64,000 nt of DNA from Frigoriglobus tundricola (GCF_013128195.2 NZ_CP053452.2:8680001-8744000); one strand, 5' to 3'. Positions 50,985 to 59,221 are shown, counted from the stretch's first letter. The notes: generated by a model from the sequence alone, not told the origin. Translations and numbers: made by a program.

Positions 50985-51962
50985 ATGATGTCGTCTGGAA
51001 ATCTGTCAGCCGGTCGCGCCGGTCTGGTGCTGGCGGCGGTCCTGTGGAGTCTGGGCAGCGTGTTCATGCGCCTGTTGGGCGAACCGCTCGGGTTGGGGCT
51101 TCACGAACCCCACCTCACGCCGCTCCAGATCGCGTTCTACCGGGGGCTCTTCGGCGGGCTCGCGATGCTCGCTCTCGTTCGGCGCGGCGAGGTCACGTTC
51201 CGTCCACAGATGGTCGGGATGATTGTCACCTTCACGGCCATGAGCGGGCTCTACCTATCCGCGCTGGGGCTCGGCCCGGCGGCGAACGCCATCTTCCTCC
51301 AAAACACCGCGCCGCTCTGGGTGTTCGTCTTCGTGGTTCTCGTCCTCGGTGAGCGCGGCGACCGGCGCGGCTGGGAGACGGTCCTGATCGGGGCGGCGGG
51401 GGCCGTGGTCATCGTCGCGGGGAACTGGCCGTGGAGCGCGCCGGCACGCGAACAGCCGGTACAAGGGCTGATCCTCCTGATGGGCCTCGGCAGCGGGGTC
51501 TTGTACGCGATCGTCGTCCTGTTCCTCCGGGCCTTGCGCGACGCGTCGTCCGCGTGGCTCGTTGCGCTGAACCTGCTCGGTACGGCGGTCACCCTCGGGC
51601 TGTTCGTGTTGCTGAACGATGGGTGGTCCGCGTTCGTGGCCTGGGTCTCCGCACCGAGCGGCCGCCAGATCGCGGTTCTCGCGGTCTTCGGGGTCGTCCA
51701 GATGGCGATCCCGTACTGGCTGTTCGCCCGCGGGCTGCGGACCGTGTCGCCGCAAGAGGCCGCGATCATCACGCTGATCGAGCCGCTCTTGAACCCGGTC
51801 TGGGCGTATCTCCTCACCCCGGAGAAGGACACGCCGAACGTCTGGATGGGGATCGGCGGGGGGTTGATTCTGTTCGCACTGGTCTGGCGCTACCTGCCGT
51901 CGGGATCGAATGCCGATCGGGAACCGGTGCCGCACGGAGAAGGGCAGGGGGGCGAACCGTAA
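50985..51962 (+). CDS. EamA/DMT-family transporter (RhaT/YdcZ-like)
   Basis: 325 residues from the ATG at 50985; the open frame upstream crosses the hairpin and is not coding. Ten hydrophobic helices in two five-helix EamA repeats: 'GLVLAAVLWSLGSVFMRLLGEPL', 'MIVTFTAMSGLYLSALGLGPAANAIFLQNTAPLWVFVFVVLVLGE' and 'AVVIVAGNWPW', then 'LILLMGLGSGVLYAIVVLFLRAL', 'VLAVFGVVQMAIPYWLFARGL' and 'EAAIITLIEPLLNPVWAYLL'. The 'LLxPVWAYL' near the C-terminus is typical of DMT exporters. Substrate unknown; family members export amino acids or metabolites. Confidence 0.9.
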   Translation: MMSSGNLSAGRAGLVLAAVLWSLGSVFMRLLGEPLGLGLHEPHLTPLQIAFYRGLFGGLAMLALVRRGEVTFRPQMVGMIVTFTAMSGLYLSALGLGPAANAIFLQNTAPLWVFVFVVLVLGERGDRRGWETVLIGAAGAVVIVAGNWPWSAPAREQPVQGLILLMGLGSGVLYAIVVLFLRALRDASSAWLVALNLLGTAVTLGLFVLLNDGWSAFVAWVSAPSGRQIAVLAVFGVVQMAIPYWLFARGLRTVSPQEAAIITLIEPLLNPVWAYLLTPEKDTPNVWMGIGGGLILFALVWRYLPSGSNADREPVPHGEGQGGEP

Positions 51963-52033
51963 AAACGCAGGTTTCGGCTGGTGGCTCGGAGTGTGGTCCG
52001 CTCCCGCCGCGAGCGGTTGCCACTGCGTCAATT

Positions 52034-52078
52034 CGGCCCGTCGAGCGGGAGTCACTACCCTGACACCCCGACGGGCCG
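52034..52078. terminator. Hairpin between convergent genes
   Basis: A 10-bp stem CGGCCCGTCG/CGACGGGCCG (52034-52043 and 52069-52078) with a 25-nt loop sits between the ends of the EamA gene and the minus-strand TIGR03943-like gene. It may serve both. Confidence 0.45.
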
Positions 52079-52096
52079 TGGGCGGCCTGACAAGAA

Positions 52097-53116
52097 TCAG
52101 AACTCGTATTCGTTCTTGATCGGCTGCCGCGTGATGTCGGTGATGTCCGACAGCACGAGGACCGGGGTGTACCGCTCCTGGCCGGGCGCCTTGATGAACT
52201 GGATCACGCCCTTCACTTGAACCCAGTCGAAGTCCGCGAACTCGCCCACGGCTTGCGGGGCGATGATGCGCACCTTCAGGGTCACCGCGTCCGGTCCGCA
52301 GCACGTCATCTTCAACCGGAACAGGGTGAACTCCTTATCGCCCAGGCGCTTGAACCGGCCCTGCATGATGGCCGTTTGCCCCTCAAGTGCCTTCCGCTTG
52401 TCCGCATCGAACGCCGCTTCAGTGAGGGCGTTGAAGGAGAACTCGGCCCCCTCCCCGGGGATGAGGACGTATTTCGTGTCGCCGCTGGTGGAGACGATCT
52501 CGCGAATCTTGAGCCCCTTTGCGGTCTTCAGCTCGCGGACTTTTGTCCCGTCCGGTTGCACTTCTAACGGTTTGATTTCCACCGTGGTCGTATCCTTCGC
52601 GGCTTCCTCAATGGCCTTGGGGCTCATGTTGAGTGCGGTATCTTTTCCGGCCGCGTCCAACTGCTTGCCCTTACTGAAGCCCGTGTTCGGAACACCGAGC
52701 GCGAACAGGGCGATCGGGAAGACGAGGATGAGCATCCGGGCGAACATCCAGGACATGTCGTGACTGTGCCCGTCGTCCGCCAGGTTCGGGTCGCCCCCCG
52801 AACCGTCCGGGAGGCCGGGGAGGTGGTTGCACGTGGCCGAGTGGACGTGGTTCTCCTGGCAGTTCATGTCGTTGAGCGGTTGGAGTTCGCCGGCCTCGCG
52901 CCACACCGCGATCGCGCGGAAGGCCACCAGCACCAGTACCGCGATGCTCCCGATGAGCACGGGGAAGTGGAACTGCGGGGCCAGAATGTGCCGGAGCATG
53001 TCCTGCATGTACATCTGGATGCCGACGAACGCGAGGGCACCACAAACCAGGATGGTGAGTAGCTGTTCGGTGAAGTAGTCGCGTGGTGACTGGCACCCGG
53101 AGTGACTGTGAGCCAT
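52097..53116 (-). CDS. TIGR03943/DUF1980-type membrane protein, partner of the DUF318 permease
   Basis: 339 residues. N-terminus with His ('MAHSHSGCQSPRDYF'), two membrane helices ('LLTILVCGALAFVGIQMYM', 'FPVLIGSIAVLVLVAFRAIAVW'), a His/Cys-rich loop ('NCQENHVHSATCNHLPGLP', 'DDGHSHDMSW') that looks metal-binding, a third helix ('MLILVFPIALFALGV') and a large soluble C-terminal domain ('GQTAIMQGRFKR', 'FTLFRLKMTCCGPDAVTLKVRII', 'WVQVKGVIQF') with a conserved CCGPD. This matches the TIGR03943 putative permease-complex subunit, which in many bacteria sits next to a DUF318 permease, as here (55 bp downstream). A role in metal handling is inferred from the His-rich loop and the ZnuB-type neighbour. 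Confidence 0.82.
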   Translation of the reverse strand: MAHSHSGCQSPRDYFTEQLLTILVCGALAFVGIQMYMQDMLRHILAPQFHFPVLIGSIAVLVLVAFRAIAVWREAGELQPLNDMNCQENHVHSATCNHLPGLPDGSGGDPNLADDGHSHDMSWMFARMLILVFPIALFALGVPNTGFSKGKQLDAAGKDTALNMSPKAIEEAAKDTTTVEIKPLEVQPDGTKVRELKTAKGLKIREIVSTSGDTKYVLIPGEGAEFSFNALTEAAFDADKRKALEGQTAIMQGRFKRLGDKEFTLFRLKMTCCGPDAVTLKVRIIAPQAVGEFADFDWVQVKGVIQFIKAPGQERYTPVLVLSDITDITRQPIKNEYEF

Positions 53117-53171
53117 GATCGCGTCTCCTGTGGGGGTACACGAATTATACCAGCCGCTCCGGGCACAACCC

Positions 53172-54164
53172 TCAGCCGGCGCCGGGCGGCAGACCGCTCC
53201 AGCCGTTCAACTGGTAAACGAGGTGGACCAGCATGCACAGTGCGAGGGTCAAAACGACGACGCACGTCGCAATAGTGACGATCAGCCGCGCCCGGAACAC
53301 GCGCGTGAACATCAGGATCAGCTTGATGTCCAGCATCGGCCCGAGGACCAGAAAGGCGAGTTTGGCCGTCAGGTGCATTTTGGTAAAGCTGGCCGCGACA
53401 AACGCGTCGGCCTCGCTGCACAGACACATCACCACGGCCAGCAACATCATCGCCGGGATGGCAAGGTACGGCTCGTCGCGGGAGAAGGTTTCGATCTGTT
53501 CGGTCGTGATGTACGACCGCGCGAGCGCCGCCAGAACTGCCCCGAGGATGAGGAACACGGTGATGTCCACGAAGTCGTGGAGGGCGGTAGCGGAAATGTT
53601 CCCGATGCGGACGAAAAGGGGCTTTTTCGGTGCCTGTGCGAGCGCGTCGGCGGCCACCGGTTGAGCGCCCGGCTTCGGTGCGGCGGCCACCGGCGGTGGG
53701 GCGGCCACGGCGGTCAGGAGGGCGTTGCCGTACTTGCGGTACTGGATCTGGACGATCAGGGCCGTCGTGCAAGCGATCACGAACCCGAGGCCGACGCGGA
53801 GCGAGACCATTTCCGGCGCGATCTTGTGGTCCCGGAACGCGACCCAGGTGCTGAAGATCACCACGAGGTTGATAATCGGCCCGGCCAGCATGTACGCGAT
53901 ACAGCACGACAGCGGCAGCCCCTTGCGGAGCAGGCGCCGCATGACTACTACGATTCCGCACTCGCACATGGGGAAGAGGAGCCCGAGTAAGGCACCGATC
54001 ATCACCGCCGGGACCACCGACTTGGGCAGGAGTTTGGTGATAAACTCCTGGGGCAAGAACTCTTCGAGAATGCCGGCCACGACTGCGCCGAGGACGATGA
54101 ACGGCATCGCCTCCCACAACACGGCACTGAAACTGATAAGAAAGTCGAGGATCGTTGGCTGCAC
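53172..54164 (-). CDS. DUF318/UPF0718-type permease
   Basis: 330 residues with about eight membrane helices. Signature stretches: 'MPFIVLGAVVAGILEEFLPQEFI', 'VMIGALLGLLFPMCECGIVVVMRRLLRKGLPL', 'IAYMLAGPIINLVVIFSTWVAF' and, in the second half, 'MMLLAVVMCLCSEADAFVAASF' and 'FLVLGPMLDIKLILMFTRVF'. The 'FPMCECG' and 'CSEAD' elements hold conserved Cys/Glu/Asp within membrane helices and are typical of this permease family. A Pro/Ala linker (about 155-175) joins the halves. Paired with the TIGR03943 gene downstream. Substrate unproven; metal ions are plausible. Confidence 0.88.
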   Translation of the reverse strand: MQPTILDFLISFSAVLWEAMPFIVLGAVVAGILEEFLPQEFITKLLPKSVVPAVMIGALLGLLFPMCECGIVVVMRRLLRKGLPLSCCIAYMLAGPIINLVVIFSTWVAFRDHKIAPEMVSLRVGLGFVIACTTALIVQIQYRKYGNALLTAVAAPPPVAAAPKPGAQPVAADALAQAPKKPLFVRIGNISATALHDFVDITVFLILGAVLAALARSYITTEQIETFSRDEPYLAIPAMMLLAVVMCLCSEADAFVAASFTKMHLTAKLAFLVLGPMLDIKLILMFTRVFRARLIVTIATCVVVLTLALCMLVHLVYQLNGWSGLPPGAG

Positions 54165-54244
54165 CAGATCACCCGAAGCGGGAACGGCGGGACACGGTTA
54201 TTACGCCGGATTCTGGATCTCAGTTCACCCAGAGCGGGTGGACG

Positions 54245-55249
54245 TCACGGGCACTGGCCGAACGGGTGATCGACACCGCACGGGTCGTTGGGGTTGTGCA
54301 TCGGTCGCCGGAACTGTTTGCCGCCGAAAATCGGGGCGAACCGGTTCCACACGGCGACCGCCCCCATTGAGCCGAAGAACAGTGCCACGCTCGCGACCAC
54401 AATGACCCCGCTCGGTCCGAACGGCAGATCCTTTACGGGTCCGATACTGAGTCGGGCGTATTTGCTCACCCAGTACCCGAGAGCACCGGACCCGAGGCTG
54501 AACAGGACCGTGAACCAGAACATTTGCCGCAAATTTCGTGAGACGTTTGCCGCCGCGGCCGCGGGGACGACCAGCAGCGCGTTGATTAGAAGCGCTCCCA
54601 CGGCTTTGATAGACAGGTTCACCACAAGGGCGAGCAGGACGATGAAGAGGTAGTTGTTCACCGTAACGCTCATCCGGCGCGTCCGGGCGAGACTGGGATT
54701 AAAGCTCGCAAACATGAGCTGGTTGTAGCGCCACAGGAACACACCCAGGATGAGTACCAGTGCGGCACAGAGCAGGACGAGGTCGGACTCCGGGATGAAG
54801 TACAAGTTGCCGAACAGAAACGTCTCCAGGTTGACGTTGCTGACGTGCTGAACCACCTTGACCAGCATCGCGCCGAATCCGAGCGCCAGCGCGAAGAACA
54901 CCCCGATGACCGTATCGTGTGCCAGTCCGGTGCGATCGCGGACGTACACCATCGCCATTCCGACCGCGATGCCGAAGGCGACCATGACCAGCGGCACCAG
55001 CCACGCGGCCGTGGCCCGATCGCCACTGCCGAAAAGAACGGTCAGGTACCCCAGAGCGATGCCGGCGAACGCGCAGTGCGCCATCGCGTCACTGAAGAAC
55101 GCCATCCGGTTGCCGACCACCATCGCGCCGACGGTGCCGCAGAGCAGGCACATCACGAGGAGCGTGAGAACGCTCTTCACAACGAACAGATCTGTATCAA
55201 CGAGCCGAGCGATCCACTGAATCAGCTCGGCCATCCAGACGTCGGGCAT
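54245..55249 (-). CDS. Metal ABC transporter permease, ZnuB/MntB family
   Basis: 334 residues from the ATG at 55249 (GAGGG 5 bp upstream). ABC-3 family membrane subunit: 'VLTLLVMCLLCGTVGAMVVGNRMAFFSDAMAHCAFAGIALGYL' carries the SDAxAH motif of ZnuB/MntB, followed by 'TVIGVFFALALGFGAMLV', 'LVVNLSIKAVGALLINALLVVPAAAAANVSRNLRQMFW' and 'GSGALGYWVSKYA'. The C-terminal tail is His/Cys-containing ('PMHNPNDPCGVDHPFGQCP'), perhaps a metal-binding end. The ATPase (ZnuC) and binding protein (ZnuA) are not adjacent. It starts 17 bp after the aminotransferase stop. Confidence 0.9.
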   Translation of the reverse strand: MPDVWMAELIQWIARLVDTDLFVVKSVLTLLVMCLLCGTVGAMVVGNRMAFFSDAMAHCAFAGIALGYLTVLFGSGDRATAAWLVPLVMVAFGIAVGMAMVYVRDRTGLAHDTVIGVFFALALGFGAMLVKVVQHVSNVNLETFLFGNLYFIPESDLVLLCAALVLILGVFLWRYNQLMFASFNPSLARTRRMSVTVNNYLFIVLLALVVNLSIKAVGALLINALLVVPAAAAANVSRNLRQMFWFTVLFSLGSGALGYWVSKYARLSIGPVKDLPFGPSGVIVVASVALFFGSMGAVAVWNRFAPIFGGKQFRRPMHNPNDPCGVDHPFGQCP

Positions 55250-55266
55250 CGGACCCTCGGTGCGCG

Positions 55267-56667
55267 TCAAGCGATTAAGCGTCGGGCGGCGCGGTGCATC
55301 AGAGCGAGAGCCGCAGCAGACTCGTCGGGCGTAATGACGAGCGGCGGGGCCACGCGAACGACCTTTTTCGCGAGCGGCCCGAGTAAATGGATGCCCTCGG
55401 CGGTCGGCCCGTCACCCTGGTAGCATGTCAGGACCAGAGCGTTGGCCCATTCGGCGGCGGTCCGTCCGTCGTGGTCTCGGGTCTCCACGCCCCACACCAT
55501 TCCGCCGCGCTCACCGCGCACATGAGCCACAAAGGGCAGCTCTTTCAGTTCCACGAGCCCGCGTTCGACGGCGGCGGAACTCCGACGCGCCAGGCCCAGC
55601 ACGTCCCGGCCGGCGAATTCGTCCAATGTTGCCAGTACGGATGCGCAGCAGAGCGGGTTCGCGCTCCACGTGTCCGACCCTTCACCGTAATCGAGCGCAC
55701 CGAAGACGTCGGCCCGGCCCACCGCGGCAGCAACCGGGATACCGTTACCGAGCCCCTTGCCTAACACCACGATATCGGGCTCGAGGCCGTACGTCTCGAA
55801 CGCGAACAACGCTCCCGTACGCCCGAAGTTCGACTGCACCTCATCGAGGATGAAGACGATGTCGTTGACCCGGCAGAAGCGTTCGAGCAACTGGAGGTAC
55901 GCTTTCGGCGGGTGGTACGAACCGCCGCCGCCCAGGTACGGCTCGGTGATGAGCGTACCGAGTTTTCGGCCGAACTGGTGGAGCAGGGCGTCCAGCTCCT
56001 TCTGATAGGGCGTCGGATCGAACAACGGCCCGTCGCGAAGTGACACGTCCCGGCACTCCGTCGTCGGGAACGAGACGAACCGCACCCGCGGGTCGCGTTC
56101 GGCATCGGCTTCCGAGCCGGTGACCGCGTTCGCCAGACCTTTCTTGCCGTGGAAGCCGAACCGCGTAGCAACGATCATGGGGCGCGTGCGGTCGCGAGCC
56201 TGCGCCGCCCAAAGCGCCTTCTGAATGGCCTCGGATCCGGACGCCGCCCAGAGAACCTGCTCCATTCGCCCGCCACCGGTGGAAGAACGGAGGAGGGAGA
56301 GCAACCGCTCGTTGGCCTCGACCTCGACAGGTGTTATGGCGTTGTACGCGGTCATCGGAACCGCGGGAAAAAAGCCCTGTGGCACGCCGACCACCGAACC
56401 CGCGTTCTCCGAAGCGGGCCAGGCCATGTACCGGGAAAACGATTCCATCCACCGGACCGGGTTGTGTCCGAGATTGGAGACGAGGACACCCGAGGTGAAG
56501 TCGTACAACCGACGGCCGTCCGGGGTCCAGTGATAGACGCCGGCGCTGTGCGCGATCACGGCCTGTGTGGGCGTGAATGTCCGAAGAGCGTGCGGTTCAA
56601 GGGTCGTTAGGGCCGCCCGATCGACGTTCGATCGGGGTTCAAGGGCGTGCTGAATGGGCAGCGGCAT
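55267..56667 (-). CDS. Class III PLP-dependent aminotransferase
   Basis: 466 residues from the ATG at 56667 (GGAG 10 bp upstream); the frame upstream of this runs through a direct repeat into kptA and is not coding. Fold type I: 'GRRLYDFTSGVLVSNLGHNP', 'VLWAASGSEAIQKALWAAQ' (phosphate-binding GSEA), 'MIVATRFGFHGKKG' (ring-stacking region), 'FILDEVQSNFGRTGALFAFETYGLEPDIVVLGKGLGNGIPVAAAVG' (Asp binding the pyridine N, and the Schiff-base Lys in LGKGLGNG, about 303), 'DTWSANPLCCASVLATLDEF'. The large group includes omega-amino acid and 4-aminobutyrate aminotransferases; the substrate cannot be read from sequence. Part of a tight minus-strand gene run. Confidence 0.9.
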   Translation of the reverse strand: MPLPIQHALEPRSNVDRAALTTLEPHALRTFTPTQAVIAHSAGVYHWTPDGRRLYDFTSGVLVSNLGHNPVRWMESFSRYMAWPASENAGSVVGVPQGFFPAVPMTAYNAITPVEVEANERLLSLLRSSTGGGRMEQVLWAASGSEAIQKALWAAQARDRTRPMIVATRFGFHGKKGLANAVTGSEADAERDPRVRFVSFPTTECRDVSLRDGPLFDPTPYQKELDALLHQFGRKLGTLITEPYLGGGGSYHPPKAYLQLLERFCRVNDIVFILDEVQSNFGRTGALFAFETYGLEPDIVVLGKGLGNGIPVAAAVGRADVFGALDYGEGSDTWSANPLCCASVLATLDEFAGRDVLGLARRSSAAVERGLVELKELPFVAHVRGERGGMVWGVETRDHDGRTAAEWANALVLTCYQGDGPTAEGIHLLGPLAKKVVRVAPPLVITPDESAAALALMHRAARRLIA

Positions 56668-56701
56668 GATGGAAGCTCCGTTCCTTCTCGCGATCTCTCG
56701 T

Positions 56702-56777
56702 CCGCAAAGCCGGGCTTCACGGCCGCGTTGAGCGTTCGTCGCGGCCTGTCGCCCGCAAAGCCGGGCTTCACGGCCGC
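56702..56777. repeat. 25-bp direct repeat at the kptA/aminotransferase junction
   Basis: CCGCAAAGCCGGGCTTCACG plus GCCGC occurs identically at 56702-56726 and 56753-56777, 51 bp apart. The second copy contains the kptA stop codon. Each copy has an internal near-palindrome (AAGCCGGGCTT), so the repeat could act in termination or derive from a small duplication. Confidence 0.85.
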
Positions 56778-57322
56778 TCCAGTACCCGAAGGTACTGTGG
56801 CGGAACGTGTTCCACAAGCCACACGCCATTAGCCGAGCGATAAAAGACGTAACCGTCGGCCCGCATTTTCGCCGCGTCAACTCCAAACAGTACCGGTTTG
56901 CCGTGCCTCGCGCCGACCGTTATGGCTGTTTGGGGGTCGGATGAGAGGTGGACGTGATGACGAGCCATTTTGAGCAACCCGTCGCTGAGGACGCCTGCGA
57001 GGTTCCGTTCGGCGGTGCCGTGGAACAGCTCTGCGGGAGGTTCGGCCTGTTCGAGTTGGAGATCGACCTCTGTCGAGTGGCCCTGGTTGGCGCGAACGTG
57101 GGTACCAATTTCGTCAATCGCGAATCGCTGCTTCTCGCAGCGCTCGACGACGAATTTCAGCTCGTCGCGAGTGAAGTGGCACCCGGCAGACGCAGCGCCG
57201 GCGATCAGGCCCTCGATCTGAACCCATCCGCCCGGCTCAAGGGTGAGCCCCGCTTTTTGCGGTTCGTGTCGCAACACGAGTGAAACGAACTTGCTGATTC
57301 GGACCCGTCGTTTTTCGTCCAC
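56768..57322 (-). CDS. kptA: RNA 2'-phosphotransferase (Tpt1/KptA)
   Basis: 184 residues, typical for KptA. It removes an internal 2'-phosphate from RNA using NAD+, giving ADP-ribose 1'',2''-cyclic phosphate. Family motifs: 'RISKFVSLVLRHEPQKAGLTLEPGGWVQIEGLI' (winged-helix lobe with catalytic Arg/His), 'RFAIDEIGTHVRANQGHS' (RANQGHS signature), 'LFHGTAERNLAGVLSDGLLKMARHHVHLSSD' (catalytic HGT and HVHLS) and 'PVLFGVDAAKMRADGYVFYRSANGVWLVEHVPPQYL'. All catalytic residues appear intact. It starts 2 bp after the Gfo/Idh stop. Bacterial KptA has no known tRNA-splicing substrate, so its physiological role is open. Confidence 0.96.
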   Translation of the reverse strand: MDEKRRVRISKFVSLVLRHEPQKAGLTLEPGGWVQIEGLIAGAASAGCHFTRDELKFVVERCEKQRFAIDEIGTHVRANQGHSTEVDLQLEQAEPPAELFHGTAERNLAGVLSDGLLKMARHHVHLSSDPQTAITVGARHGKPVLFGVDAAKMRADGYVFYRSANGVWLVEHVPPQYLRVLERP

Positions 57323-57324
57323 AG

Positions 57325-58617
57325 TTAAACCCGCCCTTCATAGAGGACGAGCGGCTGAGCGTTACCCGGCTCGTACAGCGTGAGACCCGCACCGGGACCG
57401 TTAACCTTCACATTGCTACCGAGAACGCCCGCGACACTCCGCGCCAGTATGGCTTCCAGCGCCTGAACGATGGCGACACAGTTCCGGTCAGCAGAGAGGT
57501 CGTTGTAGTGGAGCGCTCGCATGCTCGCGAGGCGCTCGTCCCGTGCGTGGGTCGGGCCGCCATACTCCACGAACGCCACTTCTTTGAAGAACCGCTCGAT
57601 GACTTCGATCCCGTAGCCGCGTTGCGACCGCTCGCCCCACGGTTCGAGGAACGTTGCGTTGTAGTGATGGTTCGGAGTGTTCTTGAGTTCGCCCGGCGTG
57701 CGATTTTCGACCGTTAACTCGACGCCGCGTTTCCTCTGATGTGCGGTCCAGACGGCGTTGTCGAAGCGAAACTGTACCTCCTGCTCGACGTAACCAGGGA
57801 AGTTGTCCGGCGTGACCCAGCTCGTGTGAATGTCGAAGGCCGCTTCGCGCGTGTCCGGGTGTCGGTAGACGACCTGGAGCTGAACGGAATCCCAAGTCGG
57901 GCCGTCCGGTGTACCGACAAGACCGCGCTGACCCGTCGCGGAAACGCGGTCGAGGTTCCAGTTGGGACCAAAGGTGAAATCAATCAGCTTCAGATAGTGA
58001 ACCGCAACGTAGGTCGCCGGGTTTCGCCCCGCGATCCATTCCGCGAACTGGCCGCCGCTGATCGATTTCGGCTCCAGAAGCGAGCAGTAACCATTATTCA
58101 CGTGTTGGAGGACGCCGTCCTGATACAGGGTCCGAAGCTTCTTGTGGTCCGGGTCGGCGAGCTTGTGGTAAACGACCTTCGCCAGAACTCCGCGGTCGTT
58201 CGCGATTCGAACGAGTTCGTCCAACTCGGCAAGCGAGAGGACCGACGGCTTCTCGAGCAGGACGTGTTTGCCATCGGCCAAGGCCGCACGGGCGGCGGAA
58301 AAGTGTCGGTCGTCTGGAGTTGCGATGCAGACCACGTTGACATCAGAAGCGAGAAGCTGGGTCACAGCGTCGGCGCCGGAGAAATTCGCAAGCGTCGCTG
58401 GTTGGCCCTGAGAGTAGGCAAGGAACCGTGCCACCCGCGATCCGGTCCGTGTCGCGACAGCGGCGAGTCGAACCTCGACCGGACCCGTGGCGGAAGAAAA
58501 CAACGGTTCCCGCGCGCGCGACTCGAAGACGGGTCGATAAGTCTCGTCGAAGATCATTCCGAACCCGATCATTCCGCATCGGAGTGTCGGAGTCGGCGAG
58601 TGCGAATTCGGTTGCAT
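57325..58617 (-). CDS. Gfo/Idh/MocA-family NAD(P)-dependent oxidoreductase
   Basis: 430 residues. N-terminal Rossmann domain: 'TLRCGMIGFGMIFDETYRPVF' (nucleotide loop), 'DVNVVCIATPDDRHFSAARAALADGKHVLLEKPSVLSLAELDEL' with the EKP motif Lys (about 122). The C-terminal alpha/beta domain ('HKLADPDHKKLRTLYQDG', 'YVAVHYLKLIDFTFGPNWNLDRVSA', 'YGIEVIERFFKEVAFVEYGGP') holds the substrate-binding His/Lys. It oxidises or reduces a sugar, inositol or similar polyol. It is probably the first gene of the minus-strand run that continues with kptA, the aminotransferase and the metal permeases. A dif-like element lies just upstream. Confidence 0.9.
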   Translation of the reverse strand: MQPNSHSPTPTLRCGMIGFGMIFDETYRPVFESRAREPLFSSATGPVEVRLAAVATRTGSRVARFLAYSQGQPATLANFSGADAVTQLLASDVNVVCIATPDDRHFSAARAALADGKHVLLEKPSVLSLAELDELVRIANDRGVLAKVVYHKLADPDHKKLRTLYQDGVLQHVNNGYCSLLEPKSISGGQFAEWIAGRNPATYVAVHYLKLIDFTFGPNWNLDRVSATGQRGLVGTPDGPTWDSVQLQVVYRHPDTREAAFDIHTSWVTPDNFPGYVEQEVQFRFDNAVWTAHQRKRGVELTVENRTPGELKNTPNHHYNATFLEPWGERSQRGYGIEVIERFFKEVAFVEYGGPTHARDERLASMRALHYNDLSADRNCVAIVQALEAILARSVAGVLGSNVKVNGPGAGLTLYEPGNAQPLVLYEGRV

Positions 58618-58625
58618 CTCCTTAC

Positions 58626-58971
58626 TTTAGGTGAAGTTACGGCGGTAGCGAGGGGGCCAATTGTGAACGACTGATTTTCATTACATAAGATACATTATCG
58701 GACGCAGCAGGATCCGGTCAATATTGCTTTTAGGCTGACAGCGTCGGCCATCGCGTCCGATAATCAATATTATGTAATGAAAAACACTTCTGATAGTAGA
58801 GCTTGTGGCGATTCCGTTCGACCTGATTCGTCTCGGAACCGCTCCGCTGGACATCCGCCAATGAGAGGAATGGACCCCATACCCGTTCCGAACAGCGATT
58901 CATTTAGAGGCGACCTGTTTGACCGGTGACATGCAGAACATCAACCATGCTGACGCGGCGCTTCACCTAAA
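58626..58971. other. Intergenic stretch bounded by 11-bp inverted repeats
   Basis: TTTAGGTGAAG at 58626-58636 and its complement CTTCACCTAAA at 58961-58971 bracket a 346-bp stretch that includes the dif-like pair. This could mark the ends of an old insertion or be chance. From 58784 to 59178 no reading frame with normal codon use is seen. Confidence 0.3.
58675..58783. repeat. Inverted pair of dif-like (XerCD-type) sites
   Basis: Two 31-bp arms (58675-58705 and 58753-58783) are inverted copies. Read outward, each contains an 11-bp arm GCGTCCGATAA, a 6-bp centre, then an 11-bp arm TTATGTAATGA, the 11-6-11 layout of XerC/XerD recombination sites. The arms are identical in both copies; the centres differ (TGTATC on the minus strand at left, TCAATA on the plus strand at right). 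The left site matches 15 of 16 central bases of E. coli dif (ATAATGTATATTATGT). A 47-bp spacer separates the cores. Alternatives are the chromosomal dif region, a CTX-type phage attP or a MITE with these terminal repeats. No target duplication is visible. Confidence 0.6.
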
Positions 58972-59178
58972 CCGACCTTAACACTCAGCCGTGTCGGAGT
59001 TGCCGGACAAGGCCGATCTAATCGGCTGCTGGTGCGGCAGGAGCCTGGTTGTCGAAATGAACTGACCGTTCCCGTGACTTTGTCACGCTGCGACATCCCG
59101 TGCTGGATGAGTTCGGCCGACGTTCTCTGAACTAGCCAAGGGGCCCAAATGGCCTGCTCGGGGAACGATGGAGGCTAA

Positions 59179-59221
59179 AAAAACTTCGACCGCGTCCCCG
59201 AAATTTCGGGGACGCGGTCGA
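59179..59221 (-). terminator. Rho-independent terminator of tRNA-fMet
   Basis: An uninterrupted 36-bp palindrome (59186-59221, arms TCGACCGCGTCCCCGAAA and complement) is followed on the minus strand by AG and seven T residues (59179-59185 region). It lies 27 bp downstream of the tRNA. Confidence 0.92.

Noticed and set aside
59179-59221. Palindrome considered as a recombination site
   Set aside because: It is followed by a T-run downstream of tRNA-fMet, so termination explains it.
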